Source: Aurifilum marmelostoma (taxonomy: Eukaryota; Ascomycota; Sordariomycetes; Diaporthales; Cryphonectriaceae). From it: 64,000 nt of DNA. Positions 14,648-25,445 of this stretch are shown in pieces. Numbering within the stretch: position 1 is the stretch's first letter; each line of letters begins with the position of its first letter. The stretch lies in contig JAMXSV010000003.1 in assembly GCA_027559495.1 (NCBI GenBank), forward strand, positions 2,542,001 to 2,606,000. The letters run 5' to 3'. The position numbers and the translations under genes are program-made. Below the pieces are notes generated by a model. It had not been told where the DNA came from. It searched no databases and was given only the letters and a program-made list of their open reading frames with translations.

Positions 14648-14869
14648 TATTATAAGCTAAGGCTATAAATAGGGCTTTAGCAGCAACTAAAGCTAGAAAT
14701 GCTATATAATGCGCTATATAATATGCATATTATGCTATATTTATAGAGTAGCTCTTTAGCTGCTTGCAGATAGAAAATTTCTTATCTTTCTTTTATTACT
14801 CTCTAAGCTAGAATATTTATAATAATAGACTCTTAATTAGGTGCATATCCCTTAGCTAGGCCTTTAATA
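14648..14869 (+). repeat. 3' LTR of the full-length element
   Basis: This is the second 222-bp copy in direct orientation to 6832-7053. It begins tattataag and ends cctttaata, and is followed at once by a (TA)n run. Relative to the 5' LTR nearly all changes are C-to-T or G-to-A. The central segment that reads cgcgctac in the 5' copy has become tgcgctat here. Confidence 0.87.
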
Positions 14870-15300
14870 ATATATATATATATATATTTAATTTCTACCT
14901 ATTAATATCAATATAAAAGAAAATTATATAAATAATATATTAGCTTTATACTATTTTTATTATTATATTTAAATTATATATTATAAAAAGGCAAGTTTAC
15001 TTTAAGCTAAACTTTTAAGCTAAATACTTACTTATAGTGCTATAGCAATAATATTTTATAGTAACTTATATATTTAAGAAAAAAGTATTATTAATTAAAA
15101 TAATTATTAGAAATAGCAAATTTGATATAAAATAAAAATAAATTTTGGAATTAGCTAAAATGCTTTAATAAAAGACTTTATATAACAGCTATATATTTCT
15201 TACTTTATTACTCTTTATATTTTTATTAAGTTTATTTAAAATATTCTTATTAATTTTTAATAATTATATTTAAAAAGCTAAAACTTTTAAGAAAAGTAAT

Positions 15301-15522
15301 TATAAAAGGCTTAGCTAAGAGATATGCACTTAATTAGGGGTCTATTACTATAAATATTCTAGCTTAAGGAGTAATAGAAGAAAGATAAGGAATTTTCTAC
15401 CTGCAAGCAGCTAAAGAGCTGCTCTGTAGGTGTGGCGTAGCGTGCGTATTGTGTAGCGCGTCGTATAGCGTTCCTGGCTTTAGTCGCTGCTGAAGCCCTA
15501 TTCACGGCCTCAGCCTGTAACA
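15301..15522 (-). mobile_element. Solo LTR, copy D, least mutated
   Basis: This 222-bp copy lies in minus orientation. Its element-plus start, TGTTACAGG, is intact (read on the minus strand from 15522) and its far end reads ccttttata. The flanking 5-mers are gtaat (15296-15300) and gcaat (15523-15527), identical except for one C/T difference that RIP can explain. It keeps far more G and C than the other three copies, especially at 15420-15520, so it is the best guide to the ancestral LTR. Either it inserted later or it escaped RIP because a solo LTR is shorter than the length RIP usually needs. Confidence 0.87.
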
Positions 15523-15879
15523 GCAATTAGCAATTTTTAATAAAGTATTTTATAAAGCTATATTATAAATAAGCTTTATATATTTATTAATTATTCTAAA
15601 TACTATCTAAAATTAATAATATATAATAATAGCTTTTTTTATATAAATTAATAAGCAACTTAAGCTATATAGTGCATTGCAAATGAATTATAGAAAAATA
15701 TCCCTCTTTAATTTAACTATAAATAAAGAATAGCTATAAATATATAATATATAGCCTTAGCATAAATAGTAAACTATTAGTAAATCTATAGCAAACTTAT
15801 TAGCAAGTAGCTATTAGTTAATAGTAGTAAGTTTACTAAAAATCTAGTTACAAATTTGTGAGCGAATTTGTAATTTAGA

Positions 15880-16052
15880 TCTTCTATAAGCTATCTAGGC
15901 AGGTCTAGGGTAGGTTTTTCACCCTAATCCTATGCCTCGTTAGCCTTAGTTTGCCGTTCTTACGATATAGCACGCTTGAGTCGACAGAGCCCTTGCCCAA
16001 CTTGGTCTTCTGTCCTCTTCATCGTGCGACAGCGCCCGAGTTCTAGTTCAAT
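15880..16052. other. GC-normal island inside the RIP block
   Basis: About 170 bp of near-normal composition stand out in otherwise AT-saturated DNA, including words such as gtcgacagagcccttgccc and cgtgcgacagcgcccgag. No ORF, tRNA or known repeat end is recognisable. It may be single-copy DNA spared by RIP or a fragment of a younger insertion. Confidence 0.5.
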
Positions 16053-16204
16053 ATATGCTTATAAGGCATTAATAGTTTATTATAATTCTGCGCTAGTTTA
16101 AGCCCTATTTATAAAAAAGAAGATTAGAGTTTAAAGAGATATTATATTTTTATATTGCTTAAGAAGAAATATACTAAGCTATACTTAAATAAAAATTATT
16201 AAAA

Positions 16205-16465
16205 TATAATAAGTATTGCTATAAGTAGGGTATATAATAAGTATATAAAGATTTATATTAGGCAAGTAAAGTATTAAAGTATACTTTAAAGAATATAGAA
16301 ATAATTCCTAAGTTCTTTATAATATATTATTAGTAATAAAGGTATTATCTATATTAATAGTAATATTTAAATTAATAATTAAAAAGTTATATATAATAAT
16401 TTATTTAGTTAATAATAAATATATTTTTATATATTTAGCTCTTTAATATAGTTTACTTAGCTTAC
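16205..16465 (+). repeat. Diverged dispersed repeat, copy 2
   Basis: This segment matches the reverse complement of about 165-430. Examples are ctttaaagaatatagaaata near 16283 and a long run around 16388-16435. Visible changes are mainly transitions. Similarity weakens outside these limits. No coding potential or terminal motif is visible. Confidence 0.75.
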
Positions 16466-17880
16466 TAATAATTTAGATAATGAAATATATTAATAATAAA
16501 TATAATTTAAATATAATAAAAATAAAAAATATATATATTTAAGCTATTATAAAAGCTTTGCTATTTTACAGAAAGTTACTATTAAAAGCGCTTATAATTA
16601 TTATACTAATACTATTATAGCAAAAATTATTTATAGTAAAAAGTAATAAAATTGCAAATAAAAATAATAAGAAAAATAGATAATTTAGGGCTAAAAATAA
16701 GAAAGAAAAAATAAGAAAAAAATATAATAAGCTTATAAGCAAGATATATTTAAATAGTTAATAAAAATAAAAGGGAAAAATAATAAAAAAGAAGAAAATA
16801 AAGAATAAAAGAAAATTAAAAAAGTAAAAATAAATTTAAATATTAGTAATAAAAATATAAAGCAAAAGAGAATATTGCTATATAAATCTTATTCTATTAT
16901 TAAAATAGCCAATAGAAATATTTTAATTGCTTACTTTATAAAAGCATAATAGCTTTAAATTGCTTATTAAATTTAATTATAATAGAAATAAATTGCTAAA
17001 ATACTATAATAAAGTCTAAATAAATTAATATTATAATATAACTAGCGCAAGTATAATTAGAAGTATAATTAAGAGCTTAAAACTTTTAAAATAAAAAGGT
17101 TATATAATAAGTTTAAGCCTTTAGCTTAAGCGCTAAAGTGCTAAAGCAGTATTATATAATTAGAGCTATACTTTTATACTATTTAAGATTATAAGCAGTT
17201 TGCTAGCAGACTGCTTATACTTCTCCTTCTAGCATAGCTAAGCTTATTACTAATTAGGTACTCTTATAAGTTAAATTATAAGCATTAAACCTTTATAATA
17301 GCTTAAATTTTAATAGCTTATTTGCTATTATATAAATCCTTAATAATTCATTTTATATAAATTTTATTACTTTTAGCTTATTTTTTAAAAAAAATCTTTT
17401 TAAATAATTATTTAAATTTTTTATAAATAAATTTATTAAATATATAAAATTTTTTACATTTTTAGCTTTATATAGCTTTTAATTCCTAATTTATTTTATT
17501 TAATAATATTTTTTAGATTATTATAAAAAAGGAAAATTTTTTGTATAGCAGGCTTACGCAGTAGGCTATAGCTATATTTTTTTAATTTACTAGTTTAATC
17601 TCTGCTTTTAGCCCTCCCGCTTTCGAGACGGTGGCAGCACGAGGGCAACGCTAGTGGTTCATGGGTATGTAATAAGCTCTTCTACCTGGGTGCAATGACC
17701 ACTCCAAGGCCAACAATGACCTCAACTACCTCATTGCCTCTACACCATACCTACTGAACCTGATCTCTCTCACCAACTCCGGCTAAGTATTTGTCATAAT
17801 GAGACAGCAATGCTAACACATATTAATGATCCTTTCACTACTACTCCTTCGTTCTGAAGGCGCTCCAGTGCAAGGGGAAC

Positions 17881-20567
17881 ATGTCGCCAGACTCTGGCAA
17901 CATCCGAGTCTTTGTTCGCTGGGATGATGATTCAACCATATTCAGTGGTGAGGCAGTACAGTGCACCATTTGCTTCAAGAATATCGCGTCGGCCGGCCTC
18001 AACCCAGGCAGCTCGACACAGTCGCAGTTGAAACCCCCTTCCAATCAGTATCGTACGACCGGTTCCAATTCCAGCTCCCACCCTTCAAGCCGCCTCGCTC
18101 CGCCTCCCCTCCACGCCTACTTCCACTCCCGCCTCCCGTCGAGGTCATCGGCCAACCTCTTCTTTGACCATCTCGCCCTCGAACACAACCAAAGGTCGTT
18201 CTGGGTCCATCCCGTGGGGCTCTCCCGCGCACCCTCCAGACTTCTCGCAGCGCAATGGGAACGCAAACGCGAACGGCAATGCCCATAGGAGATCTGTTTC
18301 CATTGTCTCCATCGGCTCGGTCAGCTCGGTGGACAGCCATGCTACGAGCAATGCAGGGTCTACTGTCTCCCGCCCAGGCCGTGGCCATGGTCGCTCTGCG
18401 AGCTTGCAGATAACCTCCCGCAGCCCGACCGCGTCTGGCCCAAGATCTGGTGGGTCACGGCCTCTCCTGCGATTGCATCTCTTTCTTCCTTGGCGCTGAC
18501 CTTCCTATAGCCACGCATCCACAGCGATCTTACCATTCACCTTCCTCGCCACTACATAATGCTTCCTACCCTCCAGACAGGGCCTCTCCCTTCCACCGCG
18601 CCCCGGGCGTCTCAACAGCCCCCACTACCCCGAATCTCGACGCTCCTTCCTCTCCGAGAACCCCGGCTGCTGCCTTATCCGACTTCAAATTCCCCATGGC
18701 ACCGTCCCCGCTAGCCGATACGGCTGGCAGTTCCTCCAAGTCCTTCGTCCAGGACGGTGCAAAACCGTCGTCCGCCTCGCTTGGCGAGCCCGCCATCATA
18801 CCAATGCGCTCGAAAGACCCTATCCCAATCATCAATGAGCAGATCACTACTCCTGTCGCCAGGATTCTATCCACTACCAGTGTAGCTGGGACCCCGAGGA
18901 GCAGCGGCGAGTTCTATTCTATGAGCAATAACTCCACTGAGACCCTCGTCTCTGAATATGCCATGCACCCGCCCATGAGGACGCATGGCCGGCCGACCCA
19001 CCTACGGCAGAGATCCACTTTTCCACCGCAGAAGGCGAGGCGCCCTGAAGCGCTCATGATGGGATTCGCACAAGTACAGGGCTCCTTCACCTTGGATGGC
19101 TCCCTTGTGAGCCTTGCGCCATTTGAAGAAGTGAAACGGAAAGCTGTTGTCGGTGGCCAAGGAGGCGGAGTTGTCGGCATAGAAACCTCCAAGAGGGAAA
19201 GTGGGTTTATGCGAGGCTTTGGCTGGGGTAGCTTTACCAATTCCATCGGGGAGCTACTGGGAGCTGGAGAGCTGAGTACCATCAAGGAGATGCGAGGGGT
19301 CGCGAGCTCCAAGTCAGTGCCTCTGCTGTCCACCCCGCAATCTGTCCTATTTGTGGACCTCACCTTGGCGCCTGGAGAGAGCAAGGCCTTCGAGTACACC
19401 TTTAGGCTGCCTAAAGGCTTACCACCCACACACAGGGGAAAGGCCATGAAGATATCCTACAGCCTCATTGTTGGAACGCAACGGCCTGGAGGTGCAAAAG
19501 AGCAGCAGGTCAAATCGGTTGAGATTCCATTCCGGGTCCTGGGTAGCGTCAACCGTCACGGGGAGATACTCGGCCACGACCTGAAATCTCCATACATTAT
19601 GCTGCGGGATCAAGCTAGCATACGGGCAATAGAAAAAAGAGGCAGTCTATACGCCAACAGACGGTCAAGTGATGCTAAGGCAGCGGACAAGACCAGCAAG
19701 GGCACAGAAAGTAGGTCGTCGATGAACGATTTTCTCTCATACACGGACGAACTAGTCCACAATTCTCGCTTAGGACCGGGAGGACTACTCTCCCCGACTG
19801 CTACAACAAGTTCCAGGAGGCCGTCAGCTTTCGAGGAGGCGACCACGGCCAAGGAGGCTATCGACTTGGCAATCATAAGAAGCAACCTCACTTCAGAGGG
19901 CCAACAAAGCGCCAATCGCTTCGAGATCGCCCGGAACGGCCGGCGCGTTGGCGTTGTGATGTTAGCGCGGCCGGCATATCGCCTCGGTGAAGTTGTGACC
20001 ATGGCTGTCGACTTTACAAAAGCAGAGATACCATGTTACGCGGTGCACGCGGCTCTCGAAACTTCCGAGAGGGTTGATCCCAGTCTGGCCATGCGATCTG
20101 AGGCAAGTATTCACCGCGCATCGCGCAAAGTACACGTCTCCTCCTCTGAGGCTACTCTTTTCTCTCGGCGTATGATATTTAGCCCTACCATTCCCGTCAC
20201 GGCGACACCCGAATTCGTCACAAGCGGCATCAGCTTGGAATGGAAAATCAGGCTGGAATTTGTGGTGCCCTCACAGGATGCCGAGACACGCACCATAGAA
20301 GAGCAGCCAGAAGAGGACGACTACAATGAGGATGGTTCGGGTCAGGAGAGGCGCCTCATCCCGGAGACCAAGCAACAAACAGCTTCTCATCCACTTTTGG
20401 AAGAAATCTCTCGTGATGACAAGGGCGGCCGCGTCCTTGTAGCAGCAGAGAACCTAGTGTGTGAAAGCTTCGAGGTTGCTGTGCCGTTGAGAGTGTATGG
20501 TGCCGTGTGCAAGGGCCTGGAAAGATTAGAAAGGGATGAAGCACTCGAAGAAGGTCTTGTGGTGTAG
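17881..20567 (+). CDS. rgp1: Rgp1-family protein, Ypt6/Rab6 GEF subunit (apparent frameshift)
   Basis: With Ric1, Rgp1 forms the guanine-nucleotide exchange factor for the Golgi Rab Ypt6, acting in endosome-to-Golgi traffic. The N-terminus (NIRVFVRWDD, then a VQCTICFKN segment) and the C-terminal arrestin-like region (FEIARNGRRVGVV, YRLGEVV, PCYAVHAALETSE) match the family. The start at 17881 gives the conserved first strand. A 61-nt intron, 18450-18510 (GTGGGT..CTATAG, branch CTGAC), joins ..GPRS to THPQ... Between about 18031 and 18110 the reading must move from frame 1 to frame 2 to keep the Ser/Pro-rich linker (RRGHRPTSS, then RSGSIPW). No intron fits, and one surplus C in the run at 18106-18109 (or 18034-18038) would restore it. 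With that correction the product is about 874 residues. The gene lies about 280 bp from the RIP block and converges on the WD40 gene. Confidence 0.85.
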
Positions 20568-21175
20568 AGAATCGTCGAGAAAGCTGGGTGGTCCGTAAGC
20601 TGTCATGGTGACGGGCCCTTGTAGATAGACACATGTGTAGATTTGCAGAACTTCGAAGCGATTTTTGCCTCCAGAACTCAGTGAACTGACTGACCCCGTG
20701 AAAGAATAGTTGAGCAACTTAGAAGATACATGAGGTAATGGTTTTCTACAGTCTCCGCCACTGTTGCATCGTATTAATATCTACCGGCGATTTAATGTAT
20801 TAATAAGTGCTGTAAATTAACTTATTTAATATCTGCTGCCTCTTCCGCACCGTTGACGTGATCCTGCCTATGTGTAGCACCCAGAGTCCCCAAATCGTTG
20901 GGTCAAGACACAACAATAACTAGAACTGAGTGAAACATCCTCTATCCCTAAAGGCACATCTTATGGTTTGCATCGTTTAATTTCGCTGGCATTGAGCTCC
21001 AGGTAGATGCGAGGTGCCCCGGATGATGAGTGTAGCAGACCATAGACTGGACCCCTCTCCCCTTGAGACTGAACGGATTTGAGGTTTCAGACCCGCAAGA
21101 GGTGTACTGGTACATAAGGATATCATATCAGGACGGACAGACTGGTCTGGATAGTTGACTGTAGACCTTATCGTT
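20568..21175. other. Convergent intergenic region
   Basis: This 0.6-kb stretch separates the 3' ends of rgp1 and the WD40 gene. A short AT-rich patch at about 20,770-20,830 could serve the 3' ends of both transcripts. No other gene is seen. Confidence 0.5.
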
Positions 21176-24100
21176 TCAGCACGCGGTACGGGGCCGTCCC
21201 AGATTCCTATTTTTACCAGGTGCAAGCAAGGTTGAACCGTTTCCGGCCGCGAGACTGCCCTTTTCATTGGCATAATGATCTCCTGCCTCTTCGAGCGTGC
21301 TCACCAGCCCTTCGGCATACTGACCGGGACGATTGTTGAGTTTGAGATCTGTGTCTCGCTGCGCATGACCAGTTGCCCGCCCACTTATGGCGGCGCTGGT
21401 CAGTTGCAGCTCGACCTCTACCTGGGCAAGCGCATCGGGAGCCACCGAATCAAATGAGGAGAGCTCCTTGCGGTAGGCACGCAGCTGGCGGCAGATCTTC
21501 TCGGTCGCAGCCCCAATGGACCCGGCCCCATATGAAGAGCGAAGGCTGACATTGCTGGATTTCTTCCAAGCTGTTTGTTGCGCAGCCAAAGAGCCTAGTG
21601 TTGGTAGTGATGGTCTTCGGGTTAGAGTAGCAGGTTTCTGACCTCTGTCCAGCCCGGAGTTGCCTGGTCGGTTTGGGGCAGCTCTGCGAGAAGGCTTCTG
21701 CTCAATCTTGGTCTTGCAAGGGTCACTGGAAGGAGTCGATGTTCCTACCGCCGTGAAACACGACGACATATCACTCTTGGACTTCTTCCCGCGCATGGTT
21801 CTCGGTGGGGAACTGTGTCCGTCACTGAGTGAAGGAGAGAGCCGAGTAAAGCCCGCGAGCTCGGCTTTTGAGAGAACTCGCCGCAGAGGCGGGCGGCTGG
21901 TGCCCGCGAGACCATCCTGTGCAGGCGATGGAGACCTACTCGTCGTGACTGGCGAAAGTTCTTGCATTTCCAATTCAAAGACCATGATTGTGCCATCACA
22001 TCCGACGCTGACAATTTTAGGTGGCGCGTATCCATCATGCACCAGAGCAACGCCGTTGATCGATTCCGTGTGCCCCCATTCGCGATCGACCAGGGCGCCT
22101 GTCTTGCAATCATAGATTCTCACCGACTTGTCAGTGTTGGACAGACCAATGAGCAGGGCGCGATCTTTGTCCTGGAATGACTCGTAGACAAGTGAGTCGA
22201 GCACCACAGCATCTGTGCTCTCGTCTGCGCATTTGAACGCTTTAAGCGGCCGGCCACTGTCTAGTTTAAGGTGATAGACGCACTTGTCTAGGCTGGACAC
22301 AAGAAGTGATTGGTTGTCCCAGCCCAGGACCATAGACGTGGGGGATGCTTTGAGTGTGATCGACCTGCACTGGATAGCTGCAAGAGTGTCTGGTTTTCCC
22401 TCTCTGGCGATGAGCTCGTGGATCTGCACAGCACGATCCATAGAAGCGGTAATGATCTTGTCATCCGAAGTCAGGATCATATGGACGACTCTTGCTGGAA
22501 ATGCAAGGGTTTGTAAGAGATTGAATGAACCGCCGGGGGTCCGATGAAAGAGTTGAACAGTTCGGTCACGCCCACTGGTCGCAATCAAGGATCTTGACGA
22601 ATCGTGGCGAACAGCGAGATGAGTGATCTCTGACATGTGTGCCTTCGTCCTTAGAAGCAAATGCCCGTCGGCACGCTCTATTATCAGCAGGTTGCCAACC
22701 CGATCCCCCGCAGCAATGACATGGCCGTGTTCATCAGCTCTCACCACGCACAGCTGGTTTCTGGATTCCATGTCATCGCCAGTGTGGGCTTGACCCACGC
22801 AGATGTCCAAATTCTCCTTGATGCTGCCATTCATGTCCCACAGAAGTACTCTGCCCGATCCGGACCAAGTGAAGAAGGCAGGACTGGCTTCCTCTGCCCT
22901 CTTCAGAGGTTGAATGCCCAGCACGGGGACGTTTTGTCCAGCAAGTCGAACGCGGGCAGACTCGAGAGCAGCTTCCGGCAGTGTGTCTGCATTCCACAGA
23001 TCGATATGTCGATCTGAGTCTACCGTCACAAGTCTATCTTGTGCGAAAGCCATGGCAAGCACGACCGCACCGCAGTGACTAACTGATGTGCCGGTACTCG
23101 TGCCACTCAATACGTCGCCGACATCGATGCTCACGAGCTGACCGTCATTACCTCCAGCCAACACAAATGGCCGGTCCATGCTGGAGCGTAGGGCGCAGGA
23201 TGTGATGTGAAAATCGATGGTGGTGACTAGAGTGAGCTTCATCTGGCCTGCTGTGCTGTCGAGAAGACAGACATGTCCACCATCCGAGAAAATCAATGCC
23301 TTGACCTCATCAAGGGCTACGGCACACGTGAAGCTGGCTTCGAGTAGAGATCCGAGAATGACATTTCTCCCAGGAAGCGTCTTGGAAGGGCTCTGGCGAG
23401 CGGGATCTGGGGCGGGATACTTCTTAGAGGGCGATGCAGGTCGCTGTGTCCCATCGACCACCTTCCACGCTTTCTGCCATTTGTGGATAATTAGCCAAGA
23501 GTCTTTCGAACTTGAGCACAATCAAAGAGAACGTACCATATGCCTGAGTCCAAATGTGATGAGGTTATTTCCGAGCCAGGTCATGCCGGCGACATACGAA
23601 GTACATCTGTTTTGCTGGAAGAGGCTGGCCGAGCCCGTCCGAGGGTCAATCTTCCACACAAAGAGAAAGCCGTCGTGGGTTGTCCCGAGGGACGCGAGCC
23701 ACTTGCCATCTTGCGACCACGCCACTGCCCTGACACCAAAAGCATGTTCGCTGATGGAGACAAGGGGCCTGTGCGAAGAGGAGCTGTCTTTCAAGCTGAA
23801 GACCAAAACCCTGGGTGCGTAGCCGGTCTCACCGACGGCTAAGAACCTCCCGTCTCTGCTTAGGGAGATACAGGTCGCGGCTTTTATCCGCTCACGGCTC
23901 GTCCAAGTCCCTGGCGGAGCCGAGGAGCTCGGATCAGGGGGGCCAAGACTAAGACCAGCCGGCGAGTCCCGAGGCGATCTCCCCGGGCGTTTTCTCGCAC
24001 CGCTGCTCTTCGGCGTAGTGTTGAGACTGGGTAAAGCCTGTGTAGGTTGTGGTATAGGTGCAGTGGCGAAGACGGGAACGGCGGTAGGGCGAGCGCGGTA

Positions 24101-24343
24101 GAATGCCTGAGAGACCTGTCCGCCTTGGATGTCGACGACGACGACAGCCCCTCCAGCAACATATGCAAAGATGCTACCGGACGAGTCAAAGGCAGTAGGT
24201 GAGGCACAGGTATTCCCAATGATACGCTTCAGGAACAGACACGGCTGATGAGGGCGATTTCGACTTGGAGATTTAGAGGGGCCGGGAAATAGTTGAGGAC
24301 TGGAGGGCATCGGCTTCAGGCGTCTCGCGGGAGTAGACGCCAT
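21176..24343 (-). CDS. Large WD40 protein, MAPKBP1/WDR62-like
   Basis: The predicted product is about 1,034 residues in two exons, 24343-23537 and 23473-21176, split by a 63-nt intron (GTACGT..GGCAG with a ctaat branch). Splicing joins ..FGLRHM to KAWKVVDG, matching the conserved (H)(I/V)K(F/V)W strand of the family. Residues 35-270 carry the hallmark order of MAPKBP1/WDR62 proteins: LKRIIGNT, YVAGGAVVVVD, RFLAVGETG, EHAFGVRAVAW, WLASLGTTHD. Further WD repeats follow (SGRDRTVQLF, ASMDRAVQIHE, TDKSVRIYD, VSVGCDGTIMVFE) to about residue 600. After them come a Ser/Pro-rich tail and a short helical segment (KICRQLRAYRKELSSF). Metazoan relatives are MAPK-scaffold and spindle-pole proteins; the fungal role is not known to me. 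The start at 24343 gives a basic, Pro-rich N-terminus. Confidence 0.82.
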
Positions 24344-25445
24344 CCTAGGTAGGCCTCTCCTATGTATTCTGTGTGCTGCCGAGAGTCCGTCTTCTCAGTG
24401 TCTTGACAGCGGGAGTAGCCTCGAGCTATGGCGGCGGTGGCATCCTGAAGACTTGGGAAGCTGCCAACGAGGAAGGAGGGAGGAGAAAGGGGGAAAGAGG
24501 GCAAGATGCCCAAGCAGAAAGGAAGTCCCGAGCCACTGAGAAGGAGGGACCTGGAGGACAGCTTCCCTGCGGCTAGTCAGCCGAGTCTTCTCCAGGAAGG
24601 CTCGATCTGGGGGTAATCTCACACAAGTCAAGAAGGGTTAGCCAAAAAGGGCAGAGCAGACTCTCATGATATAATCACCAGCAGAAGAACTAAACTTGAT
24701 GAAATAGGCTCAAGAGGTTAACAAAGATTCTTTCCTGCATGCTTGACTCCACTGCTGCAGGGAGGACGAGCCTAGGCACTGTAGGCTGGGTGACACACTT
24801 TTGGCAGCAGCGGCTGCTGCTACTGGCACTGCAGACTATGACGACGAGGGGGAGGGGTCCCAGAAGAGAGGGCCATTATTACAAAGGAATGTTAAAAGAA
24901 TGATCTTCACCTCTCTTCGTAGTCGAGTCTGATCAAATCTCAGCATCACTTAATGAAAGGGAGAAGAAGGGTCCGTGCCAATCATTTTCAGCATCAATAC
25001 CAACCAAATCACAACACAGATGGCAATCACTCAATCAAACTATTTACTGTGCGGCAGGGATTTATCTTCTAGTAGATTCAGCCCCTTGGTCAGTGTGGTT
25101 CATAGCCCCATCGTCTTAGCCTGACATGCCTGGGAAAAACAAAAACAAATCAAGTAAGCTTTTGGCGTTCAATCTTCGGGTTATCTAGTAGCACAGTCTC
25201 TTATGGAATGTGAGGTGACATGAGGGTATGACGACGGGTGGAGAAATACTGAGTTTGTCTAGAATGAGGTGATCGGCATTACTGAACCTGAGGAAAAGTC
25301 TCCATCACAACAGCCTCATTTCATCATGTCAGAATCCTCAGAGGACAAGGGCGCTGCTGCAGTAGAAGGAGATGTGGATACATTCCTGTAGCAATAGACG
25401 CTTTGCGGACGCATGTCTCTTCAGATACAATAAAGCCATTACCAT
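24344..25445. other. Intergenic region
   Basis: This 1.1-kb stretch upstream of the WD40 gene and downstream of rrg9 holds purine-rich DNA just upstream of the WD40 start (24,470-24,560). No convincing gene or RNA was seen. Confidence 0.5.

Larger units (their letters stand above)
6832..14869 (+). mobile_element. Full-length RIP-mutated LTR retrotransposon
   Basis: Two direct 222-bp repeats, 6832-7053 and 14648-14869, bound this 8.0-kb element. A purine-only tract (14623-14644) sits 3 bp before the right-hand repeat, where the polypurine primer for plus-strand DNA synthesis belongs, so the element reads left to right. The 5 bp outside each end are ATATA (6827-6831 and 14870-14874), consistent with a target-site duplication, although both lie in (TA)n tracts and the match alone is weak evidence. 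Internal gag/pol coding has been destroyed by RIP: no ORF remains, and I could not identify reverse transcriptase or decide between copia and gypsy types. The 7.6-kb interior is long for a copia element and could include nested insertions. No primer-binding site is recognisable after 7053. Confidence 0.85.
1..17604. repeat. AT-rich RIP-mutated repeat block
   Basis: This stretch has no ORF worth annotating and is built almost only from A, T and short GC-containing words such as agct and gcta. The C residues that remain are mostly followed by T, while CpA and CpG are scarce. That is the pattern expected from repeat-induced point mutation (CpA to TpA on either strand), a known process in Pezizomycotina. 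Copies of the same LTR inside the block differ mainly by C/T and G/A transitions, which supports RIP directly. The block is likely heterochromatin made of old transposons; whether it is centromeric, subtelomeric or an internal island cannot be told because it is cut by the left edge. It ends sharply at about 17,605, where normal GC content begins. Confidence 0.93.

Noticed and set aside
15925..15950. Telomere-like accctaatcc word
   Set aside because: It is a single imperfect unit with an inverted partner, not a tandem (TTAGGG)n array.
1..17604. CRISPR array or bacterial-type mobile DNA in the AT block
   Set aside because: No regularly spaced short direct repeats were seen; the DNA is eukaryotic RIP-type.
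17881..18160. An ordinary intron to explain the rgp1 frame change
   Set aside because: The GT/AG pairs tested give introns under 25 nt, the wrong phase, or loss of the conserved RGHRP linker.
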